NCBI GenBank assembly: GCA_905193145.1
Contig: CAJJNP010000044.1
Location: forward strand, 1-20,139
Source of the DNA: an uncultured Odoribacter sp.
GTDB lineage: Bacteria > Bacteroidota > Bacteroidia > Bacteroidales > Marinifilaceae
Direction of reading: 5' to 3'
DNA: 20,139 nt
Both the position numbers and the translations under genes were made by a program. Positions 1-6,386 of the stretch are shown piece by piece; positions within the stretch are counted from its first letter, which is position 1, and each line of letters opens with the position of its first letter. The notes under the pieces are model-generated. The model did not search any database and was not told the DNA's origin. It saw nothing but the letters and a program-made list of their open reading frames with translations.

Positions 1-362
1 AAAAGTTGGTATTGAAGACTGATTATATTCCGTCTGATGAAATTAATAAATATTTTTGTGCTGCAGATTTAGTTGTGCAACCTTATAAATCTGCGACACA
101 GAGTGGTGTGACACAAATAGGTTACCATTTTGACAAGCCTATGTTGGTGACTGATGTAGGAGGATTGGCTGAGATAATTGCTGACAAATGTTCTGGTTAT
201 GTGGTCAAACCGACAAGCGAAGCCATTGCGGATGCTATTGTTGATTTTTATGAAAAGAATAGAGAGTCATTCTTTGTTGCAGAAACTAGAAGGCTGAAAA
301 AGAATTTTTCTTGGGCGACTTTGACAGGCAAAATTTTTGAAATATATAATGAAGTAAAGTAA
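1..362 (+). CDS. Glycosyltransferase, GT4-like, C-terminal part (5' end cut by window edge)
   Basis: This is the last ~119 codons of a gene that begins outside the window; the reading frame is open from the first bases, so the TTG at 6 is not a credible start. The protein resembles the nucleotide-sugar-binding C-terminal Rossmann half of GT-B glycosyltransferases of the GT4 / group 1 type. It has the run D-Y-I-P-S-D-E-I, then A-A-D-L-V-V-Q-P-Y, then a G-V-T-Q-I-G-Y stretch, then P-M-L-V-T-D-V-G-G-L-A-E-I-I. The last is the familiar loop 'P-V-(I/V)-x-(T/S)-x-V-G-G-x-x-E' followed by a G-Y-V-V segment. Such enzymes add a sugar from a nucleotide-sugar donor during capsule, O-antigen or glycolipid synthesis; the acceptor cannot be told. 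It converges on the isomerase gene, with a hairpin between. Family call is firm, specificity unknown. Confidence 0.85.
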   Translation, partial: KLVLKTDYIPSDEINKYFCAADLVVQPYKSATQSGVTQIGYHFDKPMLVTDVGGLAEIIADKCSGYVVKPTSEAIADAIVDFYEKNRESFFVAETRRLKKNFSWATLTGKIFEIYNEVK

Positions 363-409
363 TATAAGTAGGTGGTTTGTTGATTTATTAGTAGGGTTTT
401 ATTAAATAT

Positions 410-454
410 TTAAAGGCTAAAAACTGGACAATTTTCCATGTTTTTAGCCTTTAA
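410..454. terminator. Bidirectional rho-independent terminator between convergent genes
   Basis: A perfect 15-bp inverted repeat (410-424 with 440-454, core GGCTAAAAAC / GTTTTTAGCC) has a 15-nt loop. It sits 47 nt after the glycosyltransferase stop and 19 nt after the stop of the convergent isomerase gene. The arms carry A-runs and T-runs, giving a T-rich tail in either direction. Position and symmetry fit a shared terminator. Seen directly; function inferred. Confidence 0.8.
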
Positions 455-473
455 GATTATTTTATGCTTGATT

Positions 474-2624
474 CTAATAGAATCTGTAGCGTTGGTCTTT
501 TACTTCTCCGTTTTTCATGATTGCTTCTATCGCTTGATAGTTTGCACGATACATGTTTACTTGCTGTAAAGAAGCTTTTGTCTGCTTAATTTCGTCAGGC
601 GTTACTTCGTCTGTTGTGCGGTTGTTTACTAAGATAACAAACACGCCTTGATTTCCTTCAATAGGGGCTGATAATTTACCTTGTTCTGCTATTGAAGCTG
701 CAGCTATTACGCGAGGTTCAATTCCTGCTCCTGGAATTTGGAATGAATTGAAGCTTATTTCAGTTGCTTCTTTTACATCAACACCTGCTTTTTGTGCAAC
801 AGATAGCAAACTCTCGCTTCCGCTCATCATGCCAGCAAGCTCTTTCTTTAAGATTTCTGCTTTTTTCTTTTGAATCAAAATACGTTTGATTGTAGAGGCT
901 ACATTGTTGATAGGTGCGATGCCTTCTTCATTGACTTCTGTCAATACAGCAACAGTATATTTATTGCCATTTGTAAAGATGATAGACTCGTCTTTAGTTT
1001 GAACAAGTCCCGGTTCTTCTGTCAGATATATCTGACGAATCATTTCACGGGCATTGTCCATTCCTGCTATGGTTTTATCGTTTTTGCCTACAGTTGCAAT
1101 TCGTTTCGTTAAACCGGTTTCTTCAACTTTTTTATCAAAGCTTGTTGCATCCTTAATGCCTGTTGCAAAATTGCGGGCATCGTTGTAAATCTTATTTGTA
1201 GTCTTGCCAGAAGCATTGATTTCTTTTTCAATAGTTGCTATCTGAATTTTTTGTACTGGTTTTGCCATGTCAGTAACCTGTACAACATGAGCACCAAATT
1301 GAGTCAATACCACTTTAATGTCATTTTTCTTTGCGAAGAATACTGAGTCGCTGAATGGTTGAACCATCATTTTCTGGTTGAACCAACCTAAATCTCCTCC
1401 GTTGATAGCAGAATTTTGGTCTGCTGAGTTTTTAAGAGCCAGTTCTTCAAAATCTGCACCCTTTCTAAGTAAATTTGCTAAACTATCTGCAGTAGCTTTT
1501 GCTTGCATGTAGTTGTTGTTTTGCGGAGCAATTAAAATGTGGCGGGCTCGAACAGAATCAGGTAACATTTTAACATCTCCTACTCGTGAAATTTTATATG
1601 CATTGTTTTCCAAGTACGGACCGAATACCTCTGAATTGTTGGCGAATAAGAAGTTTGCCAAACTGTCATTGGCGATTTCTTCTTTCTTGTAGTAATTTAC
1701 ATCAGCTTTAACATCAGAAGATAAATTTACAAATTCCATTGGTTCATTGCTTGCTGCGAATTCTCCAATTAGTTCTTCGACACTTTTTTCTGTTTCTGCG
1801 AAATCATCTCCTGACGGTTCAATATCAAAGTTCACATAAACAATTCTTCTTGATTCATTCTGTTTGAATCTAGCTTGGTTGTTGTTATAGTATTCTTTGA
1901 TTTCATTATTACTGATATTGATGCTGGAATCATCAATTGAGCTATAGTTTTTTACGACATAGCTGATATCTGTTTTTGTTGCATTACCTTCTGCATTTGC
2001 TTTGGCCTGCTCGTCGGTAACGTACATCCCTTTAGCTAACAAATTGCCGTATTTGCTTAACAGACGGGTATCATGGGTTTCGCGCTCCATATTTAGCCAA
2101 TAGTTTTTTTGGTTAAGCATGGTACCGTACTCAGGCGAGTTAGGATTCAGCGGAGTCTCAAGAATTTGTTTTACAATCATGCGTGCACGCTCTTTATCGA
2201 CAACACCTGTTTTGGGATCTGCGAACAATTGGTGCATGGCAGGAGTCATATTATCACCTAATAAAACATCATATAACTCTTCGCCATTAACGGTTAATCC
2301 TAATTCCTCATATTCTCTACCCATGAGTTTTTCCATAATCATTTGTTGCCAAATGTTGTTACGGAGCATCGTTTGTTGGTCTTCATTTAATGCTGTAATG
2401 CCATTCATTGCCTTCAGCATTTCTTCTTGCTGGGTAACTTTGTTTTGATAATCAGTGATAGATATCCCTTCGCCTGCGATTTCTCCCACTTGATTGCGTT
2501 CGCTATTAAACATGCTAGAACCTGAACTTAAAGCGTCTCCAACGATAAAAGCTACTAAGGCTAGACCGATTACAATGCTGACTAACAGTCCTCCACGGTC
2601 TCTGATTGTTTGTAATGCTGCCAT
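474..2624 (-). CDS. PpiD/SurA-type peptidyl-prolyl cis-trans isomerase, membrane anchored
   Basis: A 716-residue envelope folding chaperone. The N-terminus (M-A-A-L-Q-T-I-R-D-R) is a short cytoplasmic tail followed by one hydrophobic segment at about 13-33, the signal-anchor layout of PpiD, which places the rest in the periplasm. Residues ~40-210 form the SurA_N-like chaperone part. A rotamase (PPIC/parvulin) domain lies at about 358-453: it opens V-R-A-R-H-I-L-I, contains G-G-D-L-G-W-F, and ends F-G-A-H-V-V-Q-V. The remaining ~260 residues are a second helical region typical of the long Bacteroidota members. Such proteins help newly exported outer-membrane and periplasmic proteins fold. It follows topA on the same strand after 102 bp that contain a promoter-like element, so it is probably its own transcription unit. 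The symbol ppiD would be by similarity only, so it is left empty. Confidence 0.9.
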   Translation of the reverse strand: MAALQTIRDRGGLLVSIVIGLALVAFIVGDALSSGSSMFNSERNQVGEIAGEGISITDYQNKVTQQEEMLKAMNGITALNEDQQTMLRNNIWQQMIMEKLMGREYEELGLTVNGEELYDVLLGDNMTPAMHQLFADPKTGVVDKERARMIVKQILETPLNPNSPEYGTMLNQKNYWLNMERETHDTRLLSKYGNLLAKGMYVTDEQAKANAEGNATKTDISYVVKNYSSIDDSSINISNNEIKEYYNNNQARFKQNESRRIVYVNFDIEPSGDDFAETEKSVEELIGEFAASNEPMEFVNLSSDVKADVNYYKKEEIANDSLANFLFANNSEVFGPYLENNAYKISRVGDVKMLPDSVRARHILIAPQNNNYMQAKATADSLANLLRKGADFEELALKNSADQNSAINGGDLGWFNQKMMVQPFSDSVFFAKKNDIKVVLTQFGAHVVQVTDMAKPVQKIQIATIEKEINASGKTTNKIYNDARNFATGIKDATSFDKKVEETGLTKRIATVGKNDKTIAGMDNAREMIRQIYLTEEPGLVQTKDESIIFTNGNKYTVAVLTEVNEEGIAPINNVASTIKRILIQKKKAEILKKELAGMMSGSESLLSVAQKAGVDVKEATEISFNSFQIPGAGIEPRVIAAASIAEQGKLSAPIEGNQGVFVILVNNRTTDEVTPDEIKQTKASLQQVNMYRANYQAIEAIMKNGEVKDQRYRFY

Positions 2625-2670
2625 TTATAAATTATTTAATGTTTTTTACAAATATCTCTTTTCGAGGGTA

Positions 2671-2702
2671 CGAAGATAGATAAAAGTGCGCTGTTCTGCA
2701 AA
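2671..2702 (-). promoter_or_regulatory. Candidate Bacteroides-type promoter for the PpiD-like gene
   Basis: Read on the minus strand there is a TTTG (2699-2702), a 20-nt spacer, then TATCTTCG (2671-2678). This matches seven of eight positions of the known Bacteroides -7 box TAnnTTTG, with an exact -33 TTTG. It lies about 47 nt upstream of the start codon in a non-coding gap. Pattern match only; no start site is known. Confidence 0.5.
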
Positions 2703-2726
2703 TAATTAAATTGATTATTCACGGAT

Positions 2727-5102
2727 TTATTTATCTGTTTTTGTACTCGATGTGGATTTTTTTGTTTTTGTTTTAGTTGTTGTCTTTGTTTTAGTCGTTT
2801 CAGAGGTCTTTTTGCTGGATACTTTGTTTTTTTTATCCCCCTCCTTTTCAATAAGTTCCATGCATTTTTCCAACGTTAATTCTTCAGCTTTTAAAGCTTT
2901 GGGAATTTTATAGTTGGCTTTGTTGTATGCGATATAAGGTCCAAAGCGTCCGTTCAATACCTTTACTCCATTATCAAATTCATGTATCAGTTTGTTGCGG
3001 TCGCTTTCTCTTTTCTCTTCGATGCGTGCTATGGCTGTTTCCAGTGTTATTGTACCCGGATCATCAACGCCTTTTTTGAGAGAAACGAATACGTTGTTGT
3101 GCTTTATATAGGGGCCAAAACGCCCTATTCCAATGCTGACCTCCTTGTCTTCATATTGTCCTATTTTCCGAGGGAACTTGAATAAAGCAAGGGCTTCTTC
3201 AAGGGTGATAGTTTCCATTAGCTGCCCTTTTAACAGCCCGGCATATCTGACAGTATCGCCTTCTCCTATTTGTGCCATAGGACCGAATCTGCCGATACGT
3301 ACACTGACCGTTTCTCCGGTTGTCGGTTCTGTTCCTAATATTCTTTGTCCACTGTTCCGCTCTGAGTTTTTGAGAGTCGTTTCTACCGTTTCATGGAAGG
3401 GTGTATAGAACTCGCCTATCATTTTTTGCCATTGGACAGATCCCTCTGCAACATGGTCCAGAGCTTCTTCTGCCTCTGCAGTAAAGTTATAGTCCATGAT
3501 ATTTTTGAAGTGTTGTGAGAGGAAGTCTGTTACCACCATACCCATGTCTGATGGGAACAGCTTTTTCTTTTCTGTTCCAAAACTCTTCTTTTGTTTTTTG
3601 TTTTTAATGCTATTGTCGCAAAGTTCTATGACTTCAACGTTTTTCTCAACACCTTCGCGGGATTCTCTGATGATATATCCCCGGTTCTGAATGGTTGTGA
3701 TAGTTGGGGCATAAGTTGACGGACGGCCGATTCCCAATGCCTCCATTTTTTTCACCAGACTAGCTTCCGTGTATCTGGGAGGATGTTGTGTGTATTGTTC
3801 TTGTGCTGTTATAACTGTGTATGTCAGTTGGTCTCCCTTGCTTATCGGTGGTAGCAGTGCACTATGTTCGTCCTCGGTCTCATCATCGTGAGATTCCATA
3901 TACACTTTTAAAAATCCGTCGAATTTAATTACTTCGCCCGTGGCTGTAAATGGAATCTTGTGATTAGAAAGTTCAAGAATGATGTTTGTTCTCTCTAATT
4001 CAGCATCTGCCATTTGAGATGCAATAGTCCGTTTATATATCAGGTCGTATAGCTGTTGCTCATTTTTGTCTCCTTCTATTTCCGGACGGTTCATGTAGGT
4101 AGGGCGAATTGCTTCGTGCGCTTCTTGGGCCCCCTTCGTTTTAGTCGCATAATTGCGAGATTTCGAATATTTTTCTCCCATGGTTTCACAAATGACAGCC
4201 TTTGCTGTACGGATAGCCAAATCAGAAAGATTGACCGAGTCGGTACGCATGTAGGTGATAAGTCCATGTTCGTATAGCTTTTGTGCTACGGACATGGTTT
4301 GTGACACAGAGAAACCTAATTTACGAGATGCTTCTTGCTGGAGAGTTGATGTCGTAAATGGAGGAGCGGGTTTTCTAAAGGTCGGTTTTGTGTCTACATT
4401 TTTAACAGTAAACACGGAGTTTTTGCATGCTTCTAAATATTCTATAGTGGCTTCACGGGTATTGAAGCGTTCTTGTGCTTCTGCATGTAAGACTGCGTGG
4501 TCTGAGGTAGCAAAATTACCGGTTACCCTATAGTATTGTTGCTCTTTAAAATTGTTTATCTCTCGTTCTCTTTCGACAATCAGTTTTACAGCGACAGATT
4601 GCACTCGTCCTGCTGACAATGATGGTTTTACTTTTTTCCAAAGCACAGGAGATACTTCAAAACCTACAAGTCTGTCTAAAACTCGTCTGGCTTGTTGTGC
4701 ATCTACAAGATTTTTGTCAATATTACGTGGATGTTGGATGGCATACAAGATAGCATCTTTCGTAATTTCATGAAAGACAATTCGCCTTGTGTTTTCTGGT
4801 TTCAGCTTTAATACTTCAAATAGATGCCAAGCAATGGCTTCTCCTTCGCGGTCCTCATCGGATGCTAGCCATACGATTTTAGCCTCTTTGGAAAGAGCCT
4901 TTAAATCTTTCACAATAGCCTTCTTATCGGCAGATATTTCATACTTGGGTTGAAACTCATGTTCTATATCAACTCCTAAATCTTTTTTCTCCAAGTCGCG
5001 GATATGTCCAAAACTTGATTTTACCGTATATCCGTCACCTAAAAATTTCTCTATAGTTTTAGCTTTCGCAGGAGACTCTACTATTACCAGGTTCTCAATC
5101 AT
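2727..5102 (-). CDS. topA: DNA topoisomerase I (type IA)
   Basis: This 791-residue enzyme relaxes negatively supercoiled DNA through a 5'-phosphotyrosine intermediate. The TOPRIM domain is at the N-terminus (V-I-V-E-S-P-A-K-A-K at 6-15, catalytic Glu9; D-E-D-R-E motif with Asp82, Asp84 and Glu86). The active-site segment L-I-T-Y-M-R-T-D-S places the nucleophile at Tyr284 with Arg286 beside it. S-A-G-R-V-Q-S at 163-169 and G-R-P-S-T-Y-A at 459-465 are further family signatures. After ~580 come three repeats, each with an R-F-G-P core (605, 661, 719), the topo C-terminal repeat type. The E. coli enzyme instead ends in four-Cys zinc fingers, and no such Cys clusters are present here. The last ~35 residues are almost only Lys, Thr and Ser. 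It has its own promoter-like element and lies downstream of lspA. Confidence 0.97.
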   Translation of the reverse strand: MIENLVIVESPAKAKTIEKFLGDGYTVKSSFGHIRDLEKKDLGVDIEHEFQPKYEISADKKAIVKDLKALSKEAKIVWLASDEDREGEAIAWHLFEVLKLKPENTRRIVFHEITKDAILYAIQHPRNIDKNLVDAQQARRVLDRLVGFEVSPVLWKKVKPSLSAGRVQSVAVKLIVEREREINNFKEQQYYRVTGNFATSDHAVLHAEAQERFNTREATIEYLEACKNSVFTVKNVDTKPTFRKPAPPFTTSTLQQEASRKLGFSVSQTMSVAQKLYEHGLITYMRTDSVNLSDLAIRTAKAVICETMGEKYSKSRNYATKTKGAQEAHEAIRPTYMNRPEIEGDKNEQQLYDLIYKRTIASQMADAELERTNIILELSNHKIPFTATGEVIKFDGFLKVYMESHDDETEDEHSALLPPISKGDQLTYTVITAQEQYTQHPPRYTEASLVKKMEALGIGRPSTYAPTITTIQNRGYIIRESREGVEKNVEVIELCDNSIKNKKQKKSFGTEKKKLFPSDMGMVVTDFLSQHFKNIMDYNFTAEAEEALDHVAEGSVQWQKMIGEFYTPFHETVETTLKNSERNSGQRILGTEPTTGETVSVRIGRFGPMAQIGEGDTVRYAGLLKGQLMETITLEEALALFKFPRKIGQYEDKEVSIGIGRFGPYIKHNNVFVSLKKGVDDPGTITLETAIARIEEKRESDRNKLIHEFDNGVKVLNGRFGPYIAYNKANYKIPKALKAEELTLEKCMELIEKEGDKKNKVSSKKTSETTKTKTTTKTKTKKSTSSTKTDK

Positions 5103-5158
5103 ATATTATAATGCTCAGGCATATCACATGCCAAAGTTAATAGTTTAAAATCATGGTG

Positions 5159-5190
5159 CAAACCTACGAAAAAAAGTTACAACTAAAAAA
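5159..5190 (-). promoter_or_regulatory. Candidate Bacteroides-type promoter for topA
   Basis: On the minus strand the -7 box is TAGGTTTG (5159-5166), an exact match to TAnnTTTG. A TTTT at 5187-5190 stands in for the -33 TTTG, with a 20-nt spacer. It lies 56 nt upstream of the topA start codon and just downstream of the lspA terminator hairpin, which suits a promoter that starts a new unit. Confidence 0.55.
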
Positions 5191-5196
5191 CTTCAG

Positions 5197-5229
5197 AAAA
5201 AAAACCATCTAAAAGGAGTATTTTTAGGT
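5197..5229 (-). terminator. Probable rho-independent terminator after lspA
   Basis: On the minus strand, just after the lspA stop, CTAAAA (5222-5227) pairs with TTTTAG (5209-5214) across a 7-nt loop. Four bases (ATGG) and then eight T residues (5197-5204) follow. The stem is short and AT-rich, so it is weak by stability, but the T-run and position support termination before topA. Confidence 0.45.
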
Positions 5230-5231
5230 AT

Positions 5232-5867
5232 TCAGTGCTTCTCAGTTGATTCTTTCGGTTTGTCTGATGAAAAGAATTTCCGGTAAAACAATAAGAGCAT
5301 CAGTACTCCGATGGTGATGTATGAATCTGCTAAGTTAAAGACGGGGCGGAAAAATATAAAGTCTTGTCCTCCCCAGATGGGAACCCACGAAGGGAATTGT
5401 CCTTCTATTAGCGGGAAATATAGCATATCAACTACTTTGCCATGCAGAAATGAGGAATATCCTCCGTCTTGCGGAAATAATGTGGCAATTTGGAAATGGC
5501 TGTCATTAAAGATTATTCCGTAGAATAAACTGTCAATTATATTACCGATTGCTCCACAGAAAATGAGTGTGAAAGAATAAAGAACCCCTGCTGGAGCTTT
5601 TTCTCGTATTAATTTCATGATATACCAACCGATAGCACCTACAGCAGCGATTCGGAACAGGCTGAGAATCATTTTGCCTATTTTCCCATCACTTAGTTCC
5701 ATACCAAATGCCATACCGTTGTTTTCTACAAATAGGATTTTAAACCAATCTCCGAATACGGAAATCTCTTCTCCTATCATCATGTGGGTTTTAATCCAGA
5801 TTTTTACAGCCTGATCAACAATAAGAAGTATGGCTGTGAATATTAACAGTTTGTTGCGTAGAATCAT
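5232..5867 (-). CDS. lspA: Lipoprotein signal peptidase (signal peptidase II)
   Basis: This inner-membrane aspartyl protease removes the signal peptide from prolipoproteins after lipidation of the Cys. With the start chosen here it has 211 residues. Family marks in order are D-Q-A-V-K-I-W near the N-terminus, N-N-G-M-A-F-G, G-A-I-G-N-I-I-D with catalytic Asp112, V-V-D-M, and F-N-L-A-D-S-Y-I with catalytic Asp181; several hydrophobic membrane segments surround them. Compared with E. coli there is an insertion of ~25 residues between G-N-I-I-D and V-V-D-M, and the usual Arg after the first Asp is Ser. I believe both features are common in Bacteroidota. The frame runs on to a TTG at 5915 and an ATG at 5909, but the ATG at 5867 puts the first membrane helix at the very N-terminus as expected and leaves the 5887-5920 hairpin outside the gene. 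Its clients include the three lipoproteins of the SusCD locus. Confidence 0.93.
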   Translation of the reverse strand: MILRNKLLIFTAILLIVDQAVKIWIKTHMMIGEEISVFGDWFKILFVENNGMAFGMELSDGKIGKMILSLFRIAAVGAIGWYIMKLIREKAPAGVLYSFTLIFCGAIGNIIDSLFYGIIFNDSHFQIATLFPQDGGYSSFLHGKVVDMLYFPLIEGQFPSWVPIWGGQDFIFFRPVFNLADSYITIGVLMLLLFYRKFFSSDKPKESTEKH

Positions 5868-5886
5868 GAAATTGGATATTGAAGAA

Positions 5887-5920
5887 GAAAATTGGAAATG
5901 GCTAGCCATTCCCAATTTTC
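5887..5920. repeat. 34-bp near-perfect palindrome between dksA and lspA
   Basis: The arms 5887-5903 and 5904-5920 are complementary at 16 of 17 positions; the only mismatch is 5896 (A) with 5911 (C). The centre is GGCTAGCC with no loop. It begins 9 nt after the dksA-like stop and ends 19 nt before the chosen lspA ATG. In the transcript it would form a long hairpin, which could protect or process the message, or alter lspA translation. It lacks a following T-run on the minus strand, so a plain terminator is less likely. The adjoining CAATTTTCAATTTTT is of a type I recall as common between genes in Bacteroides. Confidence 0.75.
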
Positions 5921-5928
5921 AATTTTTG

Positions 5929-6309
5929 TTAGCCCTGTCCGTTTTCTTTAGCCTCAATGCTTAATGTTGCATGAGGGACAGCGCGTAGACGTTCTTTAGA
6001 AATCAATTTGCCTGTAACCCGACAAATGCCATAGGTTTTGTTCTCAATGCGAATGAGAGCGGCTTCTAGATGGGCAATAAATTTAGCTTGCCGTTGAGCG
6101 AGACGCCCAGCTTCTTCTTTGGAAAGGACAGAAGCACCTTCTTCGAGCACTTTAAACGTTGGACTAGTGTCAGCAATGTCATTGCCGTCACTGCCTGAGA
6201 GCGAGGCTTTAAGGATTTCGTAGTCCTTGCGAGCCTTGTCTAGTTTTTCAAGAATCAATTCTTTGAATTCCTGCAACTCTTCATCGGAGTATCTAGTTTT
6301 TTCTGCCAT
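5929..6309 (-). CDS. DksA/TraR-family protein (DnaK suppressor-like) with degenerate zinc finger
   Basis: A 126-residue protein. DksA binds the RNA polymerase secondary channel and, with ppGpp, changes promoter choice in the stringent response. Residues ~8-90 are a helical, charged coiled-coil region. Its tip carries D-G-N-D-I-A at 41-46, matching the D-x-x-D-x-A motif needed by E. coli DksA. The C-terminal part aligns with the four-Cys zinc-finger module (Y-G-I-C-R-V-T-G at 93-100, R-L-R-A-V-P-H-A-T at 107-115). Only Cys96 remains; the other three positions are Thr99, Ser117 and Ala120, so zinc binding by the usual four-Cys site is not expected. It sits between ileS (77 nt upstream, no terminator hairpin seen) and lspA, probably in one operon. 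dksA is the closest symbol, but equivalence is not proven. Confidence 0.88.
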   Translation of the reverse strand: MAEKTRYSDEELQEFKELILEKLDKARKDYEILKASLSGSDGNDIADTSPTFKVLEEGASVLSKEEAGRLAQRQAKFIAHLEAALIRIENKTYGICRVTGKLISKERLRAVPHATLSIEAKENGQG

Positions 6310-6386
6310 AGCTTTAAAGTTTTGCCTAAAAATAATAACTTTTTTTCAATGCACTACGGTTTATTTGAAATAATGTTGGCAAATTG

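Noticed and set aside
2735..2825. Possible tandem repeat (TTTTG/TTGTTTT-rich)
   Set aside because: It is the coding region of the Lys/Thr tail of topoisomerase I, not a separate repeat or CRISPR-like array.
2636..2851. 71-codon Lys/Gln-rich minus-strand frame that could look like a small basic protein
   Set aside because: It is a frame-shifted reading of the repetitive Lys/Thr codons at the 3' end of topA and runs into the promoter region of the next gene.
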